A DNA stretch of 64,000 bases, taken from Phyto melanocephala (lineage: Eukaryota; Arthropoda; Insecta; Diptera; Rhinophoridae). The DNA lies in contig OW799233.1 in NCBI GenBank assembly GCA_941918925.1, positions 144,090,223-144,154,222 of the forward strand, written 5' to 3'. This document shows positions 46,843 to 58,927 of the stretch, piece after piece. The notes below the pieces were generated by a model. The model was given only the letters and a program-made list of their open reading frames with translations. It searched no databases and had not been told where the DNA came from. The translations under genes and the position numbers were made by a program. Numbering within the stretch: position 1 is the first letter of the stretch; each line of letters starts with the position of its first letter.

Positions 46843-47780
46843 TTTATACCCTTCACCTTTGGTGTCATGGGTATACATATATAACTTTGTCATTCCGTTT
46901 GTAATTTATACAATTTTTATTTCCGATCCTATAAAGTATACATTTTTTGAAAGCTTATGTTTTCAGGAGTCTACTGAACAAAAACTGTATGTCCGTGTTG
47001 TTAAAATCAACATTTATACGCCCCCATATGTAGCACGGATTCGTATGTGGTACCAGTCCTTTGAAAATATTTGGGAATGAATAGCCAGTGAAACCTAGCA
47101 TGATCGACCCGTTTCCTGTTTTTTCCTTAGCTTTAGGCTAATTTTTGCTAATATTTGTGGATATAGTATGTCTGTTTATTTAAAATTTCTGATAGTTCGG
47201 TCACTAATCGGCGAAGTTATAAGCAAACAAACTTAAAAATATTTATTTCTTTAAAATATCAAGTTACCTAAGCTGCTAATTAATTTTTGAGCACTGTAAA
47301 AATACCAGAACACAATTGGTAGTCTCGAAAACTTTTGCTGAGAGAAATGATAAATTGGTTAGAAAATAACTGACTACAAAATAGCGTACAATAATTTTAT
47401 ATATTAGTCAAATCTAATATTTGAAATATTTGAAAATGTATCCACTTTAACCCCTTCGATATTGGAATTAAATGAAAATGCTTGACCAGTAGAATACAGT
47501 TAATTTTCAAAAAGCTAAACTTCAAGTGCCATTCGAAATAAAATGGCGGATATATAGGTCAAATATAGTAATTGCCCCCTTAATCTTATCAATATCGGTA
47601 TATACTGAAAGGAATTGACTTTAAAAAATATTTAAAAAGATGGCGTCGGAAAAAATAAAACAATATGCTGTATTATATTGAATCTAAAATCTAGGCTAAG
47701 TTACGATATGGTCGCTACACCTATGTACATGATAGCGTATAACAAGGTTCGGTATGCTCGGGATTCTCACTATTTTTAAG
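46843..47780 (+). repeat. Family C repeat, worn
   Basis: Head TTATACCCTTCACCTTTGG, CATTCCGTTTGTAATTTA; tail modules with AGAATACAGTTAAT, AAATGGCGGAT, GATGGCGTCGG, TATGTACATGATAGCG. The terminal palindrome is decayed. Confidence 0.65.
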
Positions 47781-48065
47781 TAGTATTGAAATACATACAT
47801 ATGTATGTTAGTCAGCGAATTAGAACGAGATGTGAAAACCAAAGAAAATATTTGATTTCTTTCATTCACATCAAAACGAAATTACGAAAAATTTAGCTGC
47901 TTGGAGTGAATAATCGATCAAATCGGCTTTGAGGCACATTAGACTAGGAAGCCTTAATAGATCAGCTAATTATCAACTAATGTTAAAATTTCATACATAC
48001 TTTCCATCTACAAACCTTACATTAAAAAAGTGATAGGAAAATCCCTTTAGAAGCAAACTTATGAA

Positions 48066-48396
48066 AAACAAGTAAAAGTGCTATATTCGGCCGTGCCAAA
48101 TCTTATATACCCTTCACAACGTGTAGATATGCAATAACAATTGTTTGTATCACCATTCATCTCATATGAAATACGTACATACATATACAAAACATTCCAT
48201 TGCAGAATAATAAAGTGAGTTTACGTATGTATGTTTCCAAAAAAAATTACAAAAAAAAAATAAAAAAAAATGTATAAATAACAAAAGCTTTCAGAAAATA
48301 TATACTTTATGGGGTTGGAAATGAAAATTGTAGAAATTACAAACGGAACGACAAAGCTATATATACCCTTGTGCACCATAGGTGAAGGGTATAAAA
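48066..48396 (-). repeat. Family A repeat, copy 5 (short)
   Basis: AAACAAGTAAAAGTGCTATA, ATTCGGCCGTGCCAAAT, TTATATACCCTTCACAACG to CTTTCAGAAAATATATACTT and AGGTGAAGGGTATAAA. The middle, including GTCCGTC, is deleted. Confidence 0.82.
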
Positions 48397-49413
48397 AGAA
48401 TTAAGTCTTTCAGTAACATTACCAAAAACCATCTGAACACGCTGAGCATACGGAACTAACGATTATGTCGACAGTTTATTTATAGAAACTGCTCGAACTG
48501 AAATATTCAGGCTTTACTATGCAACTTTAAATTTAAATGATTAAAGAACTTTTTTAATATCTAGTTTTCTGTCTTATCGTTAGCAAATCTAAATTTACAT
48601 TTACTAAATTACGTTTACTAAAATTATAGATATTTTGAAAACATTATTGGGAAAATATCTTAATTCAATTTGTGTTTGTACTATTTAAATCATTAGTTTA
48701 CCACATTTAAATACTAGATTTTTTTACAATTTCATATGTTTAAGTAAAAATGCACTTGAAAAAAGCAGAGTCAAAAAATGCCTTGCAGGAAAAAACAATG
48801 TCTCTATGTAATTAGAGGTTTTGCGTCCTTAACTTTAATAAATTAACGAATTGATCTGGAATTAGTTAAAAACTTCCATGTACATATAATGCGCACCAAA
48901 TGTACAATTTTATAGAACAGTGACAATAGGTAAGTGCAAAGTAATTTTTTTCTGGTGTTTCAAACCTTATCATGAACACAATATACTTCATCTCCATTTA
49001 TGATGGTTTGTGTTTTACGGCGAATTTTATAATATATTGTATAGATACAAAAGTACGTTTCAATAAAACTTTTATCTTCTTTAACTCTTGTTGATACGAA
49101 ATTGATTGGTTGTTTACAATTTAGCAGTATATAAATGATAATCTTGCGATTTTTTTAGAGAAATATTTTTTTCCTAACAGATATTCTTTATATTCTTTTT
49201 AGCTAACGAGAAATATATTTTCAATATTAAAAATATTGTCTATAGCTAAAGGGTACAAATAAAATATTTTATGTATTCATTTGTACTTAATTTAAGGGTT
49301 GAATTAATGACTTAAAGTCCTAAGCATACACAACTTAAACGTACAAGATAATTATTTAATAAATAAAGGGGTTTTCAGTAAGAATGCACTTTCTTATTTT
49401 AAAATAAACCCCC
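48397..49413. other. AT-rich intergenic DNA
   Basis: No gene or repeat recognised. Confidence 0.3.
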
Positions 49414-49720
49414 TTTTATTATATCCTTTACACGAGAGTGTAAAAGGGTTAATTTAAGTTTGTCATTCTGTTTGTAATTTTCACAATATTCTATTTAGAC
49501 CCTATAAAGTATATTCTGAATTGTTATATACAGAGGAATCGATTTGGCTATTCAGTCTATCCGTCTGTGCGTGTGTATGTTGAAATCAACTTTTTGAAGC
49601 TCTCTTGCATACTTCAGAGTCTTATATGGAATTTGTATATCTAATAAGTTTTTGAAAAATTTGGGTATGAAAATCAGTTATGTTGGCACATTTCAAGCAC
49701 ATATGAGCGAACGATTTTTA
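49414..49720 (+). repeat. Family A-like head fragment
   Basis: TTATATCCTTTACACGAGAG, GACCCTATAAAGTATAT, CAGTCTATCCGTCTGTGCG, TGTTGAAATCAACTTTTTG. Strongly diverged; no tail. Confidence 0.6.
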
Positions 49721-49859
49721 TCCAAATATATTCCGATTTTGAAGTTTCCGTAAAACTTCTTTTTAGTGTTTAACAATAATTACTTGTTTTCGGAAACCAA
49801 ATATTGTTATAGAGAATATAATATGACCGTCGCGACCATGTCGTTACAATAGTTATTCT

Positions 49860-51946
49860 TTACGTGTATATGGCAATTTAGACATCATTCTTAAGATAAT
49901 ATGTTCTGCAATCGTTGCTGTAACAAATGGATTCTTACATGAGCTATCTGAGAGATGGCGCCGTTGCTATCCAGTTTAGGCTATAATAACTCCTTAACCA
50001 TATTTATCGAACGCACTCCGTTCACAGTCACTGCAATTTCGGTATTATCTTCAAAAAGTTTAGGCCCAATCCCGCCACTAGGGTGATCGATTCGGTTTTA
50101 CAACCGGTGGAAAACCCGGTTTTTTTACTCCATCAGCTGGCGGTTTTTTCCAAATGTTAATTTCTCGAATGTCGATTACACCGGTTTTTTTACTCACAGA
50201 AGCCGGTTTTTTTCATTTTTAGTTTTATGTTCATTTATATTTTTAACCAAACATACCATACCATATTTATTACTCAAAAAATTTCCAAAAATCAGAAAAT
50301 TTATTAAATTTATTTGTTGTTTCAAAAACAAACGTAAAATAAGAAAAATAATTAGGCTTAAATATTATTTGTTTTAAATGGAGAGCAGGTATTTTATACG
50401 TTGTTGCGCTTATAATTTGTTGTGATAATCAGCTGTTCAGTTAAGTGTTTTGATCAAATTTTTGTACTTTGCAATACTTTTTGATCTCATTTTCGAATTT
50501 CATAATATTTTGCTTCTACGAAATCTAGCGACTTGTACTAAAGACTACCCATACTAAATACTAAAATAGTTTGGCACACATAGGGTCATTATTATATCTT
50601 GCCTATAAAAATGACTACCGTGAGCAGTGAAGTGACTTTTTTATATTTTTCATTGTTTAAACTTCCTTGTAACAAAGGTTTTTTTTATATGGCAGAACTA
50701 GAGCAAATACCGGTTATTTAAAAAAAATTAATTTAGTTCTTAAAAAATGTAGTGGCATCAATGTAAATTTATACATTTTATATACAAAACGAAATAAAAT
50801 TTTTACTGATCTATTTACTGTTTTGTGTCACTAATATTAGAAAATTAAAGCTTAAAGTAAAAAAAATTAAAAAGGTCGAAGTAGAAAAAAATATAAATCA
50901 CAATTTAGTTGCCATATTTTGTTTCATGTAGAGAAACAATGGCATTTTTAAATTTATAAACCTTAAAATTTAAAAATAATTGAAGAATAAACTTAACTTT
51001 TCGGTCACTGTTAGGTAAAAAGTGTCTGTCTTTTAACATCCTTATTTTAAATAACGGCATTATATAATAATGCCATTGAATTTGTGTCAACTTTAAATGC
51101 AAGTAAACCATAGAACAAACTAGTTAATACCTATATATGTATCTCTGTCACGGGTATAAGAAAATATTATATTTTATGTATTCGACCGGTTAACCGGTTT
51201 TTTCTAAATTTTTAAAATAGCAACCGGTTTTTTTTTTAATTCTAAATTTCAAACTATTTAAAAACCGGTTTCTTAAAAATGTCGAATAATCGATCACTCT
51301 ACACGCCACGTGACGAAAATGCTCTTGTATTAACTGCCTATGTACTACTTGAGGATTTTCTAAGCCCCTAGTTTAACAATTCTGTGTTTTCACGAAGCTA
51401 TTTAGATGAAAATGCGTTTCATAGAAGAAGAAGAACTTTTTTGTCGCAAAATTGGCATTGATCGCACTTTCCTCCATTACCCATTAAATGAATTGCCATT
51501 GCTTTTCATGATCTGCTGGTTTGAGCTCTTGAGTAAGTTGAATTTTGCACACATGAAGATAAAGAAGGTCTTTTGTAAAAATTTGCTTCGTAGTGCTTCG
51601 TGAAGTTTGGAATTGTTGAGAACGATTTCGAATTAATCTTTTTTGAATTTAGGCAACAATTTCGTTTACAGCAGCAATGCTTTTAAGATACCCACAGGTA
51701 CTATTAAAATTTAGTAGTCTTACTGTCCATAACCGACTAAGTTTATTCGATTTTTTGACCACATTTCGTATAGTTGACATATTAGGTGCAATTTCTCGAC
51801 TGAAAATTCTTTAAAGTTGGCGAGCGGTCTCAGTAAAACTTTTCAAATATTTGTAGTACGATTTCCATGTTTTATAATCGAAATAAATATCTTTACCAAC
51901 TGCCAAATTTGGTAAAAAAGTGTATTCTTATTGAGACACCCTTTAG
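49860..51946 (-). pseudogene. Decayed mariner/IS630-type transposase, split by a hAT element
   Basis: Minus strand, N to C: IRNVVKKSNKLSRLW near 51760, CKIQLTQELKPADHEKQW near 51530, NANFATKKFFFFYETHF near 51450, then interruption by 50079-51301, then decayed remnants of the DDE core to about 49870. The likely 5' terminus AAAGGGTGTCTCAATAAG is at about 51929-51946. Multiple stops and frameshifts. Confidence 0.68.
50079..51301. mobile_element. Non-autonomous hAT-type element with CCGGTTTT motifs
   Basis: Ends TAGGGTGATCGATT (left) and complement of TAGAGTGATCGATT (right), of the hAT YARNG type. Flanking octamers CCCGCCAC (50071-50078) and CACGCCAC (51302-51309) match 7 of 8, the expected hAT target duplication. 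ACCGGTTTTTT-type words cluster in both subterminal regions (50110-50220 and 51183-51275). The interior is AT-rich and non-coding, so mobility would need a transposase in trans. Confidence 0.75.
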
Positions 51947-52335
51947 TTGTAAAATAAAAAGATTTGTAAGCATTAGCGTATAAGTAGTACAATATTTAAT
52001 ATATACATATGTATTACTTATATACACATATGCATTATTATTATTATTATTGTTATAGATATTAATAAATATTAATATAGTGGATGTTTTATATATCACA
52101 GTCAGTAAATATGTGTAAGTATTTGGCCAGATGAATGACCGACTAAATATTACAGTAATTTTCTTAAAAATTTTGTTTGTTTGTTTGTTTGTTTAGATAA
52201 AATAATATTTATATTTCCTATTGGCAAACAAAAATTAACATTTTAGAAATCAAGAGTATCACAGTAGTCAAAAAATTATTTATTTTGAAAAAAAATTTTA
52301 TCGTATTTTAAATATTCCGCATTTGAAATACATAC
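51947..52335. other. Low-complexity DNA
   Basis: ATT trinucleotide run (52034-52052) and a TTTG tetranucleotide run (52174-52194). No gene. Confidence 0.45.
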
Positions 52336-52703
52336 ATATAAATTTAAAATATTTTTTAAAGAAGAAATTCTTAAGAAAGTAGTAGATATACAATAGGAGC
52401 CAAATTACAGAATTCGGTATTATCATATATGATGTGCTTAAAAATAAATGCAAAACCACAAAAAATATCTTGAACAATTCATGTAAACAAACAAATTCAA
52501 CTCATGAAATATCCGAGGCTTTTCATAAAATATGCATGAGTTCTATGCACTTATAAGAATGGAGTGCAGTTCATTAATATACTCATTTAAACACATAATC
52601 TCCAATGACACGCTTATGTTAAAATCATTAGTGTTTTCACCTAAATTTAATCACTTCGTCACCAGATGAACCTTACCAAATTCACTTTTTTTTTTGCTGG
52701 GCC
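52336..52703 (+). mobile_element. Short element D, copy 2
   Basis: Shares the 3' half of D1 (TTCATGTAAACAAACAAATT, TCTATGCACTTAT, AATCTCCAATGACACGC) and ends TTTTTTTTGCTGGG, the inverse of the D1 start CCCAGCAAAAAA. Confidence 0.6.
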
Positions 52704-53084
52704 GATATATGTTTATATCTGTGGCCCTTGATAAATAACTAATATCGAATTCAAAAAAGAATTAAATGAAAGATATTATATAATTCGTAGCAAGACGCGG
52801 ATTAATAAAAAATAATTAAAATTTTGTGCATTGCTGAATTTTGATAGAATTTTTAAAATTAAAATTTTAACATTTTCCAGGAAAGAAAAAGCAGTTGTTT
52901 GTTTAAAAAAATTAATTATGTAGTTAATTTTTTTTAATACCTGATACCTCTTAAAATATTTTCTATAAAAATACTGTGATCACTGTAAAAAAAGCGTCTT
53001 CAAGATCTTACATGTATAATTAAGAAAGCTTTCTTATCTCGACTTTAGTTCTTTTGTCAAAAGTCGACAGATATTTATTCGTAT

Positions 53085-53135
53085 ACTAGCTAATCCGGTG
53101 CGCTTCGCTACACTACCAGGACAGTTTTATTGTTT
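53085..53135. repeat. Retroelement end-like fragment
   Basis: TACTAGCTAATCCGGTGCGC then TTCGCTACACTACC resembles the start of a widespread insect repeat (ACTAGCTGACCCGG-type). A poorer version is at 11087-11130. The class is not certain. Confidence 0.3.
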
Positions 53136-53744
53136 TGTTTATATTAATAGTCAATTATTTTATATATTTATGTGTAATTTTAATTTTTATAATTAAAAGC
53201 GATTTTTAAATGCAAGTTATTGATATTTGACTTTTTTAGATAGAATCCAGTTCATGTCTCTTTAACATTTCTAAAACTCTCCTACATTACGTGGATAATG
53301 AAAAACACAGAATTACACTGATTGATCACTGACTGATTTTCTTGTTTTTGAATTTTTTTTAGAGAATTTTTTTAGGTTGTTGTAAATTTCGTTTATAGCT
53401 TCCTATATATGACAACAAATGAATTTTTGTTTTGTATGGGAGATACCATGCCCAAAAAATTAAATAAGTAGTTTTGAAGAAAACTCGTGTATGTTACAAA
53501 CACACATTCCTCTTTCGTATAGAAATAGATTTAAATTATTTAATTAAATTTATTTATTAAATTTATTTTTCTAACACTTGAAGGCCTTTTGTAGGACATA
53601 AGTCCCACAAAATGCCCAATCTGACAATACCTTTTACCATCATGTATAGTGACAACATCGTAGAGTAGGCTTATTTTAATATTTAATGTTTTACGTCTTT
53701 TTGCTCTATTAGTTCTGACGCCATTTTTTATTTGAATTTTCACA

Positions 53745-54350
53745 TATTAATTTGATACCCATAGTGATGCTGTTAAGAAAAATACATTTCCGTCATTTTG
53801 TTTTAGACCCCATTTAAAATTTAAAATTTTTTTATAGTCTTCTGTATTCTATTGGTCAAGCCCTTTAAACCCCTCTCAAGCCCTATATTTAGGAGCTTAA
53901 GAATCTTGATATATTTGAAAAACATATGTTTTTCCAAAAAATGTTTGCGTACAACTTTGTTGACTAGTTACCGATTTGTTTTAAATTTTTACAAATATCA
54001 TATATACAAATAGTAACAAAAGAGTTTATAAAAAACTAAAAAAACTATAAAGACTAAAAAATGTTAATTTTTGTGGTAAAAATATGAAAATAAACAAATG
54101 CAGTCGTATATATTTTCTTAGGTCTCAGTAACGTATGAAGTGATTATGCTTGATTTCAATAGGTTTTTTTCTAAAAGTTGGTTTTATCTAACACTCTGAC
54201 AGATGGACAGATTGTCATTCAATCAACCTACCAATTCATAAATTTTATGAAAATATATACTTTATAAGATCGAAAGTGAGTGTTGTGGAAATTAAAGACA
54301 GCATAAAAAGTTCAATATATCCTCGGCACCACAGGTGAATAGTGTAAAAA
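53745..54350 (-). repeat. Family C repeat, reverse orientation, worn
   Basis: GTCATTTTGTTTTAGACCCC, TTCTGTATTCTATTGGTCAA at the left; AAAATATATACTTTATAAG and GCACCACAGGTGAATAG at the right. Confidence 0.6.
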
Positions 54351-56369
54351 CTATAAATTGTTTTTGATAACTAAATATTATTGCAGTGAATTTTATATGA
54401 TCATCGTGATCATGTCGTAGCCATTAATTTTTCAGTGTGCACACAAGAAGTTTATCAAAACACAACATCGAAACAAAAAAATAAAAAAAGGCATGGCGTA
54501 TGTTAATTAAATGTACACTACACAGTGTATAAATTTTTGAAGATGTTTCAGTTTCATAAACAATGATAGTTCATATCTGTTTCTAGGAGCAATTTCTGGC
54601 TCTAAATATCAATTGAAATTGTACTTTTTTTTGCTTTTATCTTATAAATTTCTTGTTTTCGATTGATATCAGATGTTGTTATTGACCCCCTTTTCACCCC
54701 GCTTGTATTTAGAATTAAATCAACATTTTAGGAGATGTTAAAGTAATGTTTTTATAGACAAATATTTACAAAAACAACTCTATAAAATATCATATTCTAT
54801 GAAAAATAACTTAGGTAATCTGTGTTATTTTTCATTAAAAAAGGGGTGATAGGTAGCTTATTTTTTTCTTATTCTTTATTATAACAAAAACATTTTAAAC
54901 AAAAGTATTGCAATAATATTTTTTTTTATTTCACTATGTATTTTTAAAACATTTAAGCATTTAACTGACAATTGTTACTTTAACCAAAATATTAAATAAT
55001 TTTTTTAGTGTCAAACTTTTTTCACATTCTTTTATATTTGTAAGCAACAAATAAACAGTTTTTACATAATAATCCTTAATTCCCAAAATGTTAATAAATT
55101 CATATAAAAATGTTTCTTGTGAACAATGTTATTGTATGTATGTACAAGGGTATACAGTATCTATTGACTTACAAACATATATCCATACATACTCACACAT
55201 ACAGACATACATATACATACACAAAATGCAAACTAAAATTAATGATGAACCCAAAAGTTTTAATGTTAAAATAAGACATTAATAGACTATCAACGCTGAA
55301 ATGATAACAGCAAAATAAAGACAATAAAATACTTTTACTATTTAGTACGAATACAATAGTAGAGTTTAGTAGTTTGTACCCTTTGCAAAACCAGGATCAT
55401 TAGTTCAATTGAAAGTCGTTGTACGAAAAAAAAAACAACTGTGAAAGTATCAACACAGAAAATAAAGTTTTTCACTAAAAGCTTAAAATACATAAATATT
55501 AATCTGTACAAATGGGTGGACGGATGTAAATATGTGGCAAAATATACATTCACAAAGTATTAAAATTTATTTTACACAAAAAATAAAATAAAACAAACTA
55601 AATGGGGTTTTACACTTAACGCGTCGAGTCCCTAAATAACGAAAGCAAAAAATAAAAAATGTAGGTTTAATGCGTTGAAACATCTCAAAGAAAAAAGTTT
55701 GAAATAAACAAATAAAAAATGTTTAACCACCACCAAATATATTTGTGTTTGGTAAAAAAAAACTTTGTTATAAAACCATACACCACTACAAAAATACACA
55801 CTTACATACTTATATTTAAAAGGAACCTAAAACTGTAACCGGAAAAAAATAAATAGAACGAAAACGAATATATACTAGATCACTTTATAATGTCAGTTTC
55901 GTAGAAGGTTTATTAGCTCTGGTGGGTCCATTTCTTATTCTACGAATAACTTTTAATACGATTCAATTTACAATTGTAAGAATATATGGGAAAATAAATA
56001 AATTCATACAAAAATTATTTCATTGCCTTTTTATAAGGATAAATTTATTTATACTCCAGCATATGGAAATAGTTTTAATAAAAACTACAGTATTGAATTT
56101 TTTCTTTCTTTCAAAAAATTTGAAAATTTTCTAGAATATCAAATAAAAGAACTAATATCAAGATGCCATAAGCTATGCTAGAAAATTTTCAGGTTTTTTT
56201 TATATAATAAGAATAATTCGAAATCCCCTAATTTAATAAAAACGTGTTTTATGGTATGTTTATTTAAGTACAAAAAAACACAATTTTTTTTTATTTAAAA
56301 TTGAGAAGAATTTAAAAAAATCGGTTTTTAAAATTTAAATCAGTATAACAGTATAACTTTAATAATATC
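54351..56369. other. AT-rich intergenic DNA with ACAT-type low complexity
   Basis: TATGTATGTA and CATACATAC-like runs at 55132-55225. No gene recognised; open frames here are compositional. Confidence 0.35.
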
Positions 56370-56673
56370 AAATAAGAATGCTGTATTAGGCCGTGCTGAA
56401 TTTAAAAATACTCTTTACCATCATGTACAAAGGTAAATTAATTTCATCGTGTCATAGCCTAGATTTTAGATTTAACGTTAAACGCCATTTTGCTTTATTA
56501 TTTATGAAGCCATCTTTGATTGTGGATTTTATCAAAGTTCACTGTGTTTTAGTTGGCAAATCTCTTTATTTGATACCTATACTGATGGGGTTGAAAAAAA
56601 TTATCTGCCTATTTGTTTCGGATGCCACAGTGGCACGGCCGAATATAGCGCTTTTACTTGTTCTTAAGTGTGT
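56370..56673 (-). repeat. Family C fragment with an A-type tail
   Basis: Begins AAATAAGAATGCTGTATTAG with a worn palindrome, CTCTTTACCATCATGTAC; ends GGCACGGCCGAATATAGCGC and TTTTACTTGTTC. Both ends look like tails in opposite orientation, as in C1. Confidence 0.6.
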
Positions 56674-56691
56674 TGAAAACAAAAGTAATTT

Positions 56692-57412
56692 CGAACAAGT
56701 AACAGTGCTATATTCGGCCGTGCCGAATCTTATATACCCTTCTCAACGTGTAGTCATGAAATAACAATTGTTTGTATCACCATTCATCTCATATAAAAAA
56801 AACTTACGTACATGTAGAAAACATACCAAAAAAAAAATTACAAAAAAAATATATTAAAAATAAAAAAAACAAATTAAAAAAAAAATTAAAAAAAAAATTA
56901 AAAAAAATAAAATTTTTTTGGCTCAGCTGGGATTCGATGCCACGTTTACTCTAACCAGTATATATGTATATTGTTGTTGTAATTGAGGTGGTCGTTGTTT
57001 TTTGCTCATATCTCAGAAAGTTATGGGGCGATTGTGCTGAACTTTAAAAGCGATTCATTCCTGGATATTTCCATATACAGAATGCCTAATCACGTGTGGA
57101 GAGATTTTATTTTCATCAATATTGCACTTTCTTGCTAACTCCTTCATTAATTGACCGACCCTCTGCCTTGTAATTGGTTTATTAGGTTTATCACCTGGGA
57201 AAAGCCAATCAGACATATAGTTGCTTCTAAAAGTTGATTTCAACCAACACACGGACAGACGGGCAGACGGACAGACGTTCAGGGATCTCTCTATTCATAA
57301 GCTTTCAGAAAATATATACTTTATGGGGTCGGAAATGAAAATTGTAGAAATTACAAACGGAATGACAAAGCTATAGATAAGTACCCTTGTACACCACAGG
57401 TGAAGGGTATAA
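56692..57412 (-). repeat. Family A repeat, copy 6, with a foreign 140-bp insert
   Basis: Full-length A: CGAACAAGTAACAGTGCTAT, ATTCGGCCGTGCCGAAT, A-rich core, GGGATTCGATGCCACG, CACACGGACAGACGGGCAG, ACCACAGGTGAAGGGTATAA. About 31 bp of the family sequence between TTTCCA and CATATAGTTG is replaced by 57074-57213. Confidence 0.85.
57074..57213 (-). pseudogene. Fragment of a bacterial-type XerC/XerD tyrosine recombinase gene
   Basis: The minus strand reads without a stop: SDWLFPGDKPNKPITRQRVG, QLMKELARKCNIDENK, ISPHVIRHS. This is the Xer block leading to and including the catalytic H-x-x-R (HVIR); the LTRQR-type and SPHV-RHS motifs are characteristic of bacterial Xer proteins. Only about 46 residues of a roughly 300-residue protein are present, joined at both sides to family A sequence, so it is not functional. 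It was most probably captured as filler DNA during repair. A Rickettsiales symbiont such as Wolbachia is a reasonable but unproven source. Fusion to the repeat gives an ORF of 65 codons (57055-57252) that is accidental. Confidence 0.78.
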
Positions 57413-57479
57413 AGAGAGTTTAAAAAATTGTAAAATAAAAGTTGTTTATATGGACAACTATTCGATATTGTCAAACAAT

Positions 57480-57612
57480 GCGAGACATAAAAACCGGGTT
57501 TTCGTATACTGTGAAATCCGACAAATTTAAAAAAACGGCTTAAAAACCGTAAAAGTGTAAAACACCAGGCTTAGGGATTATTCGAAAACCGGTTTCGACA
57601 ACTCCAGTTATA
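57480..57612. repeat. Fragment related to the CCGGTTTT hAT element
   Basis: AAAAACCGGGTTTTCG, AAAAACGGCTTAAAAACCG and TTATTCGAAAACCGGTTTCG resemble the subterminal motifs of 50079-51301. No clear ends. Confidence 0.4.
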
Positions 57613-58766
57613 ATCACTTTTCTTATTAAACGCAAGATTTTAAAATAAAGACTTTTAAATATGATAAACCTTATTTAAAATAAACAAATATTAGATATGT
57701 ATATACAAATCTTGTGAAATGTTCAAAAACTTTTAAAACCGTTTTATTTTATTTATTTATTGAAGTAAATGAACTATGGACTTAACAAATACATATTACA
57801 ACAAATATTTTTAAAAATTTTATTCGTATATGAAATAATTCCCCATAAAAGGCATTTTAGCTTACCAGGAATTCAAGTTGCTTCGCTGAACCGAATGAAA
57901 AGCCGTCGAATCAAAGCCATGAAAATTGAGATTCTCTAAGCACTGCCGAAGGATGGCAAAACCTCCCTCCACTTTTTAAAAAATTTATTTTATGGAATTT
58001 TTTTATTTCCTCAAATTGGGTATATATTTTATTATAAATAATTTCCTACTTCTGCAGTAAGTCCCAAAAGACGTTCAGTTATTCTCTAAATTAAAGTTTG
58101 GGTGCTGATTTTTTCTCTCTTTGTGGTCCTAGTTTAATTTAGTATATTAAATGCTGAAAATCAGTGAGTTGACCGTTATTTTGTACTTAATATATTTGTT
58201 TTTAATTTTAGAACATTATTTTTTTATTATTGTTTTTTTTACAGTAAAACCAATTAACTTGGAATTTTTACTTTTAAGTTTTTAACTTTTCCCAGCTACC
58301 TTTACTCCGTACAATCATAAACATGAAACAAAATCTTTACTTGGATGGGAATTCAATTTTGAATCACGATTCTCTGCAAGTTATTATTTGCTCTGTTTAT
58401 ATACTACGATCATAAACTAAGATATACCCATCAAGCATTGTGGGGGTATTTGTGAAGATGCTACTGCACAAATGCTACTAAAGGATCGATATGGATTTTG
58501 GATTTAGAATTTTCCATTGTGCAGTGTATTATCTTAGCCAAATTATTTTATTGATTCAATCTAAAGTGCCATATTTGCACTGACACTGAATATAGTTTAA
58601 GTATATTGTTTAAATTACAAATGAAATTGTCCACACAAAGTTACAAGATTCTTGATAGTGTATAGTTCTTTACATAAGTATCATCACTATTGATTACTTT
58701 ATATGGGAAGTAGCATGCCCATTTTCACATTTAAGTTGAAATAAACCAGTGTGATAATTAATTATA
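57613..58766. other. AT-rich DNA, nothing recognised
   Basis: No coding or repeat match seen. 57850-57970 is less AT-rich but has no supported frame. Confidence 0.3.
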
Positions 58767-58927
58767 ACTGCCTGTTCAACGATGTCGAAAGAAAACACAA
58801 GCGAACTTTTATTCTTACAAATACGTTGAAAACAAAAACAAATTCTTAGTTTTTGTTGTTGTTTTCAATATATTTGTACGAATGAAAGTTCGCTTGTGTT
58901 TTCTTTCGACATCGTTGAACAGGCAGT
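58767..58927. repeat. Long near-perfect hairpin, arms about 75 bp
   Basis: Left arm from ACTGCCTGTTCAACGATGTC through GAAAGAAAACACAAGCGAAC; right arm is its complement ending GACATCGTTGAACAGGCAGT. About five mismatches over 75 bp, loop about 11 bp. Could be a MITE or foldback element, or a source of double-stranded hairpin RNA if transcribed. Confidence 0.85.

Noticed and set aside
57055..57252. 65-residue ORF as a functional recombinase
   Set aside because: Only about 46 residues are Xer-like; both ends are family A sequence.
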